Source: FEB-35 sp050263095 (GTDB taxonomy: Bacteria; Desulfobacterota; Deferrimicrobia; Deferrimicrobiales; Deferrimicrobiaceae). Taken from it: a DNA stretch of 35,284 nt. The stretch is from the NCBI GenBank assembly GCA_050263095.1, contig JBLNEW010000078.1:1-35284 (forward strand). The letters are read 5' to 3'. The notes under the pieces are model-generated. The model did not search any database. It saw nothing but the letters and a program-made list of their open reading frames with translations, and was not told the DNA's origin. Of the stretch, positions 9,278-16,827 are shown piece after piece (within the stretch, counting starts at the first letter, position 1; every line of letters begins with the position of its first letter). The position numbers were made by a program, and so were the translations under genes.

Positions 9278-10108
9278 TCACTTCTTCTTTTTCGGGGCGG
9301 TTTTCGCTCCGGCGGCGTTGGCCGGCTTCGCAACCGCGAGCAGCTGTTTAAGGGCGTTCGCGTCCCGGTAACCGGTGACGACTCGCCCGTCTGGCAGGAC
9401 CAGCGTCGGGGTTCCCCTGATGTTGAGCTTCTCGGCAAGCTTCTGCGTTTCTTCGGGAGCACTGGTCTTGCAAACCGCCGGCGGGACCGGCTTGCCCGCA
9501 TAGGCGTCCTCCAGGAGGGCCGGAGATTTTGCGCAGATTATCGACCTTGCCTTTTCGGCGACGGCGGGATTGTTGTTCCTCGAATACAGCTTGATGTAAA
9601 ACGCCACGTCCGGATCCTTTTCGACGACGGTCTTGATTTCCGCGTGGAGCTTCCCGCAGAAATGGCAGTCGGGATCGCTGAACATGATGACCCTGCGCTT
9701 CGCCGTGGGCTTACCCATGACCAGGGCGTCATCCAGCGGTATCTTCGATGCGTCGACTATTGCCTCGTTCAGCTTCGCCGTCCGCGCGCCGGTCAAGTCT
9801 TCCTTGTTGCTTATCCTGACGATCTGGGCGCTCAGAACGAAATTCTTCGAGAAATCGATGTATACGGGGAATTTTTTCCCCTTCATCTCGATGTCGACGA
9901 CCCAAAGACCTTTAACAGGGCTTTCCTCGACGTTCATCACCTTGTCCACCATCCCGCTTAACAGTTTCCCGGCCTCGTCGCGAGTAAGCGTATGGCAGTC
10001 CCGGCACTCGCCGGCCCCGCATCCCTCCTTCATGAACGCCGAGGCGTCGGAAGCCCCCGCGCCTGCCAGCAGGACGGCCAGCAACAGGCTATAGAACATG
10101 CTCCTCAT
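9278..10108 (-). CDS. DsbC-like thiol isomerase with a CxxCH haem motif
   Basis: The start at 10108 is chosen for the GGGGGA seven bases upstream and the signal peptide that follows (cleavage near ASA, residue 24); 276 residues. The C-terminal half is a thioredoxin-fold DsbC/DsbG type domain with the redox pair CHFC (148-151, in FSDPDCHFCGK) and the cis-proline loop GTPTLV. DsbC proteins isomerise wrong disulfides in the periplasm. Unusually, the mature N-terminus carries CRDCH (35-39), a c-type haem motif, so this may be a one-haem DsbC. A role in keeping the many CxxCH cysteines of exported cytochromes in order would fit the neighbours. The last residues are a Lys tail. Confidence 0.85.
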   Translation of the reverse strand: MRSMFYSLLLAVLLAGAGASDASAFMKEGCGAGECRDCHTLTRDEAGKLLSGMVDKVMNVEESPVKGLWVVDIEMKGKKFPVYIDFSKNFVLSAQIVRISNKEDLTGARTAKLNEAIVDASKIPLDDALVMGKPTAKRRVIMFSDPDCHFCGKLHAEIKTVVEKDPDVAFYIKLYSRNNNPAVAEKARSIICAKSPALLEDAYAGKPVPPAVCKTSAPEETQKLAEKLNIRGTPTLVLPDGRVVTGYRDANALKQLLAVAKPANAAGAKTAPKKKK

Positions 10109-10128
10109 ATTTCCCCCGTGCATACGGA

Positions 10129-10160
10129 ATTGTAAATTCGTTATTACCATATTTTCTCAA
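10129..10160 (-). promoter_or_regulatory. Possible promoter of the DsbC-like gene
   Basis: On the minus strand TTGAGA (10155-10160) and TACAAT (10129-10134) resemble -35 and -10 boxes, but the 20-base spacing is longer than ideal. The transcript would start shortly before the ATG at 10108. The whole divergent gap 10109-10376 is AT-richer than the genes around it. Confidence 0.25.
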
Positions 10161-10290
10161 CTGGCCCGATTCATCCATGTGCCGCCCCCGCCATATCACG
10201 GCCGGGGGAGTGGAAAGACCGTGCCGTAAAATATCAAAATACAATTATATTTCCAGGCCTTATGCTTTTAACTCGCCTCGGGCAGGAAAT

Positions 10291-10314
10291 CCCGGGTAAC
10301 CGGGTTTTATTCTT
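10291..10314 (+). promoter_or_regulatory. Small hairpin with T-rich tail in the leader of the cytochrome unit
   Basis: CCCGG (10291-10295), loop GTAA, CCGGG (10300-10304) is followed by TTTTATTCTT; three A:T pairs extend the stem after one mismatch. The shape resembles a weak intrinsic terminator or attenuator 63 bases before the ATG at 10377. The nearby GGGC at 10280-10283 could compete for the left arm. No known riboswitch core was recognised here. Confidence 0.35.
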
Positions 10315-10376
10315 GTCGAGGGTCGGCATCGTTATTGCTAGTATTTCCTGCTCATGCGAAGATTCGGGGGCGAATA

Positions 10377-10607
10377 ATGGGTCCATTGCGGGGCAGTTTT
10401 GTCCTCATCATCATGCTTCTGTTTTCCGCCATTGTAGATTGCGAGCTGCAGGCCGCCGACCTCGGCCTTAATTCGAAGCCCTCCATACTTTACTACAAAA
10501 GGGACGTTCCCGGGGACACGACTCTTCGGTCCATCCCCGTAATCGAGACGTCCCTTTATCGGGAATACGAAGGAAAAAGTACGATTTTCAAGGAGCGGAC
10601 ACGATGA
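10377..10607 (+). pseudogene. Truncated porin remnant: N-terminus only
   Basis: A 76-residue reading frame with GGGGG upstream of the ATG. It has a signal peptide ending at ELQA-A and then a short segment, ADLGLNSKPSILYYKRDVPG, that aligns with the mature start of the intact porin encoded at 14357 (ADINLSSKTYILYFQREIPG). I count 18 identities over 31 residues, running on through DTTL and PV.E. Similarity then stops and the frame ends by ATGA overlap with the cytochrome gene at 10604. I read it as the stub of a second porin whose barrel was deleted. It may still serve as a translated leader, since the ribosome site of the cytochrome lies inside it. A functional small exported protein is the alternative. 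Confidence 0.7.
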
Positions 10608-13600
10608 GGAAGATAGGGACGGAGCGGACCCTGCAGCTTCTGTCGGCGTTGATTTTCATGGCGGCGGCCCTGGGCTGTTCCAGCGGCAGCAACACCAGCG
10701 GAACGGCCCTGGTCGATACCAGCGGGAACCACTCGGTCAGCTTCATGGCCGCGCATCCGGGAATCGCCGTGTCATCCGCGGATCAATGCAGGTCCTGCCA
10801 CGGAGACGATTTGAAGGGAGGTATCGCCAAGACCTCCTGTTTTACGGCTGCTTGCCACCACGGAACGGTCCCCGGATACGCCTTGCCGGCCAGTCACGGC
10901 GCAACGGCGAAGAAGGCCCCGGGTAATTCGGGCTTTGCCGCCTGCCAGATATGCCATGGGAGCGGTTTCGCCGGCGGAGGATCCGGAATTTCCTGTTTCA
11001 CCTGCCACGGCGTGAACGCTCCGCACCCGGCCAAACCCTGGAACGCTTCGTCGGGATCCAGCCATGCGACGACCGATCCCGGAAATGCCACGGTCTGTTC
11101 CGGCTGCCATTTCCCCGGGTCTTCGGCAAACCCGCCCAACCATCCTTCCGTCACCGCTCCCGTCGGAACGGCGCCCGGATGCTTCAACAACACGCTCTGC
11201 CATGGCGCCGATACGGCGCCTCACGCCACGGGCGCGGCATGGGCGGACCCGACCAGCTCGGCGTTCCATGGCCTGGAGGCCAAGAAGAACCTCGCAAACT
11301 GCCAGGCGTGCCACGGTACGTCGGGGACAACCCTGTTCGACGGGGGAGCGGCCGCGACCAAGTGCTCCACCTGCCACACGACGGCAAAGGCGCATCCCAC
11401 CACCTGGTACCAGGCGCCCGTGACGACGTTCCCCGGCTACGTGCCTTCGCACCGGGACTCCCTGAACCAGGCGAGCACGTGCAATATCTGCCACGATTAC
11501 ACGCTGGGGCGCACGGCCCCCGACAATACCGCGCCGTCCTGCTTCTCCGCCTCCCGGGCGAACTCCGAGCACGCCTCGGTAGGGTGCCATGCGAACGGGC
11601 CCGGCCAGGCGAGCCATTCCATCCCCTTCCTGAACACGTCGCACACGGCAGTGGCGCAGGCGGGATTCGACTCCACCTGCAGCGCCTGCCACGCGGTGAC
11701 GGGGACCTCGCCGCTTTCGCAGGCGCCGCTTTGCACAGTGTGCCACACGGCAGGGTCGCCGCTATCGGCCGGTAATTGCACATCCTGCCACGGCGATCCA
11801 CCGTCGGGGACCTCGTTTCCCAACGCGGCCGGCAGGCACGCAAAGCACAACGCGCTCAACGGGATCACGGGGGTCTGCACTCCGTGCCACACCGGCCTGG
11901 ACTCCGGCTCCCAGTCGCACTACGACCACGCCAACGCGCGGCCGGGCAAGAACGCGCTGCGGGTGTCTCCGGGCGAGGCGGCGTTCCAATCCACATACAA
12001 CGCCAAGTCCGGCACGGCATCGTTCAACGCAACGGCGTTTACCTGTTCCAACGTGAGCTGCCACGGAGGGCAGACCGCGCCGAGCTGGCAGACGGGGACG
12101 ATCGACGCGGGCGCCGACGCCGGCTGCCGGCAGTGCCATGCTCTGGGCACGGCGCTTGGCGCTCCGGAAAACAACAGCCCCTTCTCGGGCATGCATTCCC
12201 TCCACCTGGGATCGTCGGTCAACGCGTTGTGCACGGAATGCCACGACATGGCTAACGGAACCACCGGAGCGACGAACCACTTCCGGTTCCTCAACACGTC
12301 GCAGATGGAAGGGCCGGCAAGCCAGACGGTTGCCCCGCTGGGGGTGGCCGCCAACTACACCGCCCAGGGGCAGACGTGCGGCACGTTCACCTGCCACAAT
12401 ACGCTCCATAGCTCATTTTCCTGGACGGGGGGCGCGAACCATTCGGTTCCGTTCCTCAACACCGCCCACACCGCCGTAAACCAGGCAGGATACGATGCAA
12501 GCTGCAAGGCGTGCCACGACCCGGGCTCAACGGTGTTGTCGGCGCCTGCCTGCTCCGTGTGTCACACGGCGGGGTCGCCCCTGACCGTCGTGAACTGCGC
12601 CTCCTGCCACGGCGATCCTCCGACGGGGACGTCGTTCCCCAACGTGGCCGGCACGCACACCAAGCACAACGCGCTCAATGGGGTCACGGGGGTCTGCACC
12701 GCCTGCCACGACACCTTCGACACCGGGTCCCTTGCGCACTACAACCACGCAAACGCGCGATCCGGTCTTAATGCGCTGCGAGTGGAGCCGGGGGAGGCCA
12801 AATTCCTCTCCGCTTACAACTCCAAATCCGGCACGGCTTCGTTCAGCGCCACGGCGTTCACCTGTTCCAATGTGAGCTGCCACGGCGGGCTGGCCGCCCC
12901 GAACTGGCGGACGGGGACGATCAACGTGAACGCCGACGCCGGCTGCCGGCAGTGCCATGCTCTGGGCACGGCGCTGGGGACTCCGGAAAACAACAGCCCC
13001 TTCTCGGGCATGCATTCCCTCCACCTGGGATCGTCGGTCAACGCGTTGTGCACGGAATGCCACGACATGGCTAACGGCACCACGGGGGCGACGAACCACT
13101 TCAGGTTCCTCAACACGACGCAGATGGAAGGGCCGGCAAGCCAGACGGTTGCCCCGCTGGGGGTGGCCGCCAACTACACCGCCCAGGGGCAGACGTGCGG
13201 CACTTTCACCTGCCACAACCGGCTCCATGACGCATTTTCATGGTCGGGAGGCGCGAACCACTCCGTGCCGTTCCTGGGCACCGCCCACACGGCGGTTACG
13301 CAGACCGGGTTCAGCACGAGCTGCCAGGTATGCCATGCCGTCTCCGGTGCTTCGCCGCTGTCGTCGGCGCCCGCCTGCAACGTGTGCCACACGGCGGGGT
13401 CGCCGCTAACGCTAGCCAACTGCACCTCATGCCACGCAAGGCCTCCGACGGGGACGTCGTTCCCCAACGTGGCAGGGACGCACGCCAAGCACAACGCTCT
13501 TGCCGGGGTCGCCGGGGTCTGCGCCGCATGCCACACCGGTTTCGACACCGGGTCGCAGGCGCACTACGACCATGCCAACGCCCGGCCGGGGAAGAACGCA

Positions 13601-14056
13601 CTGCGGGTTTCCCCGGGAGAGACCGCGTTCCTGTCGACGTACAACGCAAAGACGGGTGCGGCGTCGTTCAACGCAACAGCGCTTACATGCTCGAACGTCA
13701 GCTGCCACGGAGGGCAGACGACCCCCAACTGGCAGACGGGCACGCTTAACGTGAACACCCAGTGCTCGAACTGCCACACCCGGGGCACGACGCAATTCAA
13801 CAGCCAAAACTCTGGAGAGCACGGCCGCTCCGATCACAGTTCCCGGGCGTGCACCGTGTGCCACAACACCACGAAGCTGGCGGATCAGGCAATCGGCAAG
13901 CATTTCCTGAATCTGGGCACCTCTGCGATGGAGGTGAGGGGATCGGTGACGATCGGGGGGACAGGGACGAATATCTCGGAAGGGAACTATACCCCCGGAG
14001 CGACAGCGGGCACGGGCAGCTGCCTCCCCAGCTGCCACGACAGGAAGAATTGGTAG
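10604..14056 (+). CDS. Multihaem cytochrome c lipoprotein, 25 CxxCH, CxxxxCH/CxxCH family
   Basis: The ATG at 10604 has AAGGAG upstream and overlaps the preceding stop. The product is 1150 residues with a lipoprotein signal (AALGC, lipid Cys 25, then Ser-Ser, compatible with outer-membrane sorting). I count 25 CxxCH motifs. In addition there are six CxxxxCH (CFTAACH; CSNVSCH three times; CGTFTCH twice), one CX5CH (CFNNTLCH), one CX14CH (CFSAS...GCH) and one CX3CH (CLPSCH). This mix is the signature of the Geobacter CxxxxCH/CxxCH repeat family. Residues about 338-1050 are three copies of a 273-275-residue unit, the last one incomplete. The protein is probably an extracellular electron-transfer cytochrome on the outer membrane. 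Its ends resemble the cytochrome at 16828, so the two are paralogues. Confidence 0.93.
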   Translation: MRKIGTERTLQLLSALIFMAAALGCSSGSNTSGTALVDTSGNHSVSFMAAHPGIAVSSADQCRSCHGDDLKGGIAKTSCFTAACHHGTVPGYALPASHGATAKKAPGNSGFAACQICHGSGFAGGGSGISCFTCHGVNAPHPAKPWNASSGSSHATTDPGNATVCSGCHFPGSSANPPNHPSVTAPVGTAPGCFNNTLCHGADTAPHATGAAWADPTSSAFHGLEAKKNLANCQACHGTSGTTLFDGGAAATKCSTCHTTAKAHPTTWYQAPVTTFPGYVPSHRDSLNQASTCNICHDYTLGRTAPDNTAPSCFSASRANSEHASVGCHANGPGQASHSIPFLNTSHTAVAQAGFDSTCSACHAVTGTSPLSQAPLCTVCHTAGSPLSAGNCTSCHGDPPSGTSFPNAAGRHAKHNALNGITGVCTPCHTGLDSGSQSHYDHANARPGKNALRVSPGEAAFQSTYNAKSGTASFNATAFTCSNVSCHGGQTAPSWQTGTIDAGADAGCRQCHALGTALGAPENNSPFSGMHSLHLGSSVNALCTECHDMANGTTGATNHFRFLNTSQMEGPASQTVAPLGVAANYTAQGQTCGTFTCHNTLHSSFSWTGGANHSVPFLNTAHTAVNQAGYDASCKACHDPGSTVLSAPACSVCHTAGSPLTVVNCASCHGDPPTGTSFPNVAGTHTKHNALNGVTGVCTACHDTFDTGSLAHYNHANARSGLNALRVEPGEAKFLSAYNSKSGTASFSATAFTCSNVSCHGGLAAPNWRTGTINVNADAGCRQCHALGTALGTPENNSPFSGMHSLHLGSSVNALCTECHDMANGTTGATNHFRFLNTTQMEGPASQTVAPLGVAANYTAQGQTCGTFTCHNRLHDAFSWSGGANHSVPFLGTAHTAVTQTGFSTSCQVCHAVSGASPLSSAPACNVCHTAGSPLTLANCTSCHARPPTGTSFPNVAGTHAKHNALAGVAGVCAACHTGFDTGSQAHYDHANARPGKNALRVSPGETAFLSTYNAKTGAASFNATALTCSNVSCHGGQTTPNWQTGTLNVNTQCSNCHTRGTTQFNSQNSGEHGRSDHSSRACTVCHNTTKLADQAIGKHFLNLGTSAMEVRGSVTIGGTGTNISEGNYTPGATAGTGSCLPSCHDRKNW
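11615..13760 (+). repeat. Three tandem in-frame repeats inside the cytochrome gene
   Basis: Unit 1 runs 11615-12439 (825 bp), unit 2 12440-13258 (819 bp), and unit 3 from 13259 to about 13760 (incomplete). Each begins at the codon for His in H-S-[IV]-P-F-L and holds a series of CxxCH plus CSNVSCH; units 1 and 2 also end with CGTFTCH. The stretch 12113-12400 is nearly identical to 12932-13219, with about ten differences by eye. Confidence 0.93.
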
Positions 14057-14100
14057 GATCGACGACATAAAGGCGCCGCGTTTCCGGCGCGATAACTGGA

Positions 14101-14129
14101 AAGCCCCGGCCGGGCTTCGGCCGGGGCTT
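14101..14129 (+). terminator. Intrinsic terminator after the 25-haem cytochrome
   Basis: A perfect 12-bp stem (AAGCCCCGGCCG at 14101-14112, complement at 14118-14129) with loop GGCTT. The T-tract is broken (CCTGTTTGGGGTTTT). A smaller GCGCCG/CGGCGC hairpin lies just before it at 14073-14090. Confidence 0.8.
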
Positions 14130-14255
14130 CCTGTTTGGGGTTTTAAGGGGTACTTTCCACCTGAAAAATAATTTGAAACCGGTTTTACGACGGTTCATCA
14201 AACTAGCGACAATTCCAGAGGATCTTGCTTGATTGAAATTCACCTGTTTTTTCAT

Positions 14256-14299
14256 GATGATTTTCATCGGATTTTTTCTTAATATGAGTAACATTAAGA
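14256..14299 (+). promoter_or_regulatory. AT-rich control region with two dyads before the porin operon
   Basis: The gap 14057-14356 holds no gene. After the terminator it turns AT-rich. It contains GATGA-TTT-TCATC (14256-14268) and a 7-bp dyad TCTTAAT...ATTAAGA (14277-14283 and 14293-14299, 9-base spacing), 57 bases before the ATG at 14357. The symmetry suggests an operator for a dimeric regulator or a leader hairpin. I could not assign a clear -35/-10 pair. Confidence 0.4.
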
Positions 14300-14356
14300 G
14301 AAAAATCATTCGGTAAGCCGCACAGGTTCGCCCAATAAATCGATCGGGGGATAGCG

Positions 14357-16300
14357 ATGGAACCTTCGAGCGCGGGGGAATCCCCCGGGAAACGGACGAT
14401 GCCGGTTTGCGTTTTGGCGCTGCTCCTGGCGTCAGCCATGTTTCCGGCCTTATCCTCCTCCGCCGACATCAACCTGTCTTCTAAGACTTACATACTCTAT
14501 TTCCAACGGGAAATTCCCGGAGACACAACCCTTGATTTCACCCCCGTGTACGAATACCTTTCCGCCGATGCCGGCCGGCTCGGCGGGACCTCTTTCTCGT
14601 TCCACTTTTACGGCTGGGGCCGGCAGGACCTCCAGGATGCCTCGGGAAGCAGCGATTCCAAGACCACCGGCGAGCTCGGAAGCGCCTATATCCAGTACAT
14701 CCATCCTACCGGCAACGGGGAGATGAGGCTGGGGCGATTCTTCCTGGCGGACGGTTCGGCCTCCGAGATACTCGACGGCCTGTTCCTCAAGGCAAGGACT
14801 CCTTTGGGCCTTGGCATGTCGGTCTACGGCGGCGTCCCGGCGGAGGCAACGATCACGCCGACGCAGACCGGCGACTCGATCTACGGCGGCCGCGTCTTCT
14901 ACGTCCGCCCGGGCCTGACGGAGATCGGCGTGAGCTACCTGCAGGAGAAGGGCGATTTCCAGGGCAACGACCGCAAGGAGATCGGCGGCGACCTGTGGCT
15001 TCGTCCCGCCGGCTTCCTGGACCTGATCGGCCGCGCGACGTACAACGACGCTACTCGCGCCATTGCCTACCAGCGGCACCTTCTACGGTTCTCCCCGGTC
15101 CCCGGCGTCGACCTTTACGCCGGTTACGAGGGCTACGATTACAAGGACCGCTTCCAGACGTCCCTTAACCCCGCGTTTATCTTTCCCGCGATCGACAACA
15201 CCGACAAGGTAAACACCGGCTTCGCATCGATGGACTGGGAGGTCGTCAAGGGTTTCACGTTGACGCTCGGCGGCAAGAACATACGCCACGACTCGGCGGC
15301 CATAGGCGACGCCGTCCGCGGCGATCTCGGGTTCAAGTACGTCTACAACGAGCACAGGGACGCGGTCGGCGCATCGGGGGCGATCGTCGACGCGGACCGC
15401 GACGAGAGCTCCTACAGCGAGTATCGCGGCTACGCCACGTATTCCCCCGGGAAGTGGCGTTTCTCCATGGACGCCCTCACCCATCAGTACAAGCAGGCCA
15501 TAAGCGGGACGAAGCAGGCCTACCAGGTGGTCGCATCCGCGGGCTATCGCCCGATCGATATACTCCGACTTTCCGGGGACGTGACTTACACCAAGAGCCC
15601 GCAGTTCGACGAGGATTATGCCGGCCTGGTTCGCGTATCCCTGGATCTCGCCGGCTCCACCGGGGACGCCAAGCGCGCATCGACGGAGGATAGAGCCGCC
15701 GCACCTGTCGCCGCTCCACCCCCTGCTCCCGCCGCCCCGGCCGTCCCCGCGCCTACCGTCGCGTCGCCCCCGAAGGCGGCGCCTGTTCCGGTAAAGCCTG
15801 CGGAGGAGAAGCGGGCGCCGGCCGCTGCGCCTTCCGACCCGGTGGACGCCTACCTGGACCGCGTGTCCGGCGAGTTGGGGAAGAAGTTCCCGGACGGACG
15901 TGTTTCCCGTCGCGGGGAGGTCGTCGAGTTCACGCTGTCTTCGGACTTTCTGTTCGGCGTGGGCAGGGACGAGGTCAAGCCCGCGGCGCGCCAATCGCTT
16001 GCCGGCCTGGCCGATATACTGAAGCGTTATCCGGATACCCTGGTCACGATCGAGGGCCACACCGATTCCTCGGGAACCACCGAATCGAACCAGGAGCTTA
16101 GCGAGAGGCGCGCAAGGCGCGTCTTCGACGCCCTGGTGCAGAACGGCGTCTATGCCTTGCGGCTCAGCATACGCGGGTACGGCGAGCGATTCCCGGTCGC
16201 CGACAACTCGAAACCGGAAGGGCGCAGCATAAACAGGCGGATCCAGGTGAAGATCCGCCCTGACGCGAATCTGAAGGCCCGACAGGGGCAGGGGAGATAG
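14357..16300 (+). CDS. Outer-membrane porin fused to an OmpA-like peptidoglycan-binding domain
   Basis: The start at 14357 has GGGGG eight bases upstream and leads into a signal peptide (cleavage near SSS-ADINL); 647 residues. Residues about 36-440 are rich in alternating aromatic and polar beta-strand sequence typical of a large beta-barrel porin. A Pro/Ala-rich linker follows (about 444-494). The rest is an OmpA/MotB domain with GHTDSS (H568), the SERRARRVFDAL helix and INRRIQV, which binds peptidoglycan. The next two genes are a five-haem and a 15-haem lipoprotein, so the barrel probably insulates a cytochrome wire through the outer membrane, as in Geobacter porin-cytochrome complexes. The OmpA fusion would tether the conduit to the cell wall. 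The barrel's own family is not certain from sequence alone. Confidence 0.85.
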   Translation: MEPSSAGESPGKRTMPVCVLALLLASAMFPALSSSADINLSSKTYILYFQREIPGDTTLDFTPVYEYLSADAGRLGGTSFSFHFYGWGRQDLQDASGSSDSKTTGELGSAYIQYIHPTGNGEMRLGRFFLADGSASEILDGLFLKARTPLGLGMSVYGGVPAEATITPTQTGDSIYGGRVFYVRPGLTEIGVSYLQEKGDFQGNDRKEIGGDLWLRPAGFLDLIGRATYNDATRAIAYQRHLLRFSPVPGVDLYAGYEGYDYKDRFQTSLNPAFIFPAIDNTDKVNTGFASMDWEVVKGFTLTLGGKNIRHDSAAIGDAVRGDLGFKYVYNEHRDAVGASGAIVDADRDESSYSEYRGYATYSPGKWRFSMDALTHQYKQAISGTKQAYQVVASAGYRPIDILRLSGDVTYTKSPQFDEDYAGLVRVSLDLAGSTGDAKRASTEDRAAAPVAAPPPAPAAPAVPAPTVASPPKAAPVPVKPAEEKRAPAAAPSDPVDAYLDRVSGELGKKFPDGRVSRRGEVVEFTLSSDFLFGVGRDEVKPAARQSLAGLADILKRYPDTLVTIEGHTDSSGTTESNQELSERRARRVFDALVQNGVYALRLSIRGYGERFPVADNSKPEGRSINRRIQVKIRPDANLKARQGQGR

Positions 16301-16302
16301 CC

Positions 16303-16776
16303 ATGGTGAAACTTGCTCTGCGTGCGGTTCTGTTCCCGGTGTTGCTTGCCGCCATTATGGCCGGGTGCTCCGCGATCTCCCAGTCTCCTTCGGTCCCCCC
16401 GAAGCATCCGGAGGATCTTTCCGGATGGACCCAGGTCGACTGCCTGGAGTGCCACTCCGACGTATCCGCCGGGGCACTCAAGCCTTACGCCTCCTTTCGC
16501 CATTCGTCGGGGTTCGTTCGTCAACACGGCCTTTATGCCCGCCAGGGCCAGAACCTTTGCCAGACCTGCCACGGCCCGTCCTTCTGCCAGGGGTGCCACG
16601 CCCGGAAAGAGGAGCTGAAGCCCAGCACGCGCATGGGGGACCGCCCGGACCTCTCCCTCCCGCACCGCGGGGATTACATCATCCAGCACCAGCTGGAGGG
16701 CAGGATGGACCCCGGCTCGTGCTTCCACTGCCACGGCAACAAGAACAACGCAAAGTGCAGGGCGTGCCACAGGTAG
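16303..16776 (+). CDS. Five-haem c-type cytochrome lipoprotein
   Basis: It starts two bases after the porin stop, with GGGGAG inside the end of the porin gene. The 157-residue product has a lipoprotein signal (MAGC, lipid Cys 22) and five CxxCH motifs: CLECH, CQTCH, CQGCH, CFHCH, CRACH. Several free His residues between them could be sixth ligands. Placed between porin and large cytochrome, it corresponds to the small periplasmic cytochrome (OmaB position) of porin-cytochrome operons, bringing electrons to the inner face of the barrel. Unlike OmaB it appears lipid-anchored. The function is inferred from its place in the operon. Confidence 0.9.
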   Translation: MVKLALRAVLFPVLLAAIMAGCSAISQSPSVPPKHPEDLSGWTQVDCLECHSDVSAGALKPYASFRHSSGFVRQHGLYARQGQNLCQTCHGPSFCQGCHARKEELKPSTRMGDRPDLSLPHRGDYIIQHQLEGRMDPGSCFHCHGNKNNAKCRACHR

Positions 16777-16827
16777 CAAGGCGGGCGGGCGAGGCACCGC
16801 AGCGGGATTGAAAGAAAGGGAGACGCG

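Noticed and set aside
10161..10376. GEMM-type cyclic dinucleotide riboswitch, known before some Geobacter cytochrome genes
   Set aside because: I looked for the conserved core (ACGCAAAG and its partner loop) here and before 14357 and did not find it.
11615..13760. Possible CRISPR-like repeat array
   Set aside because: The repeats are long, in frame and coding; there are no short direct repeats with spacers.
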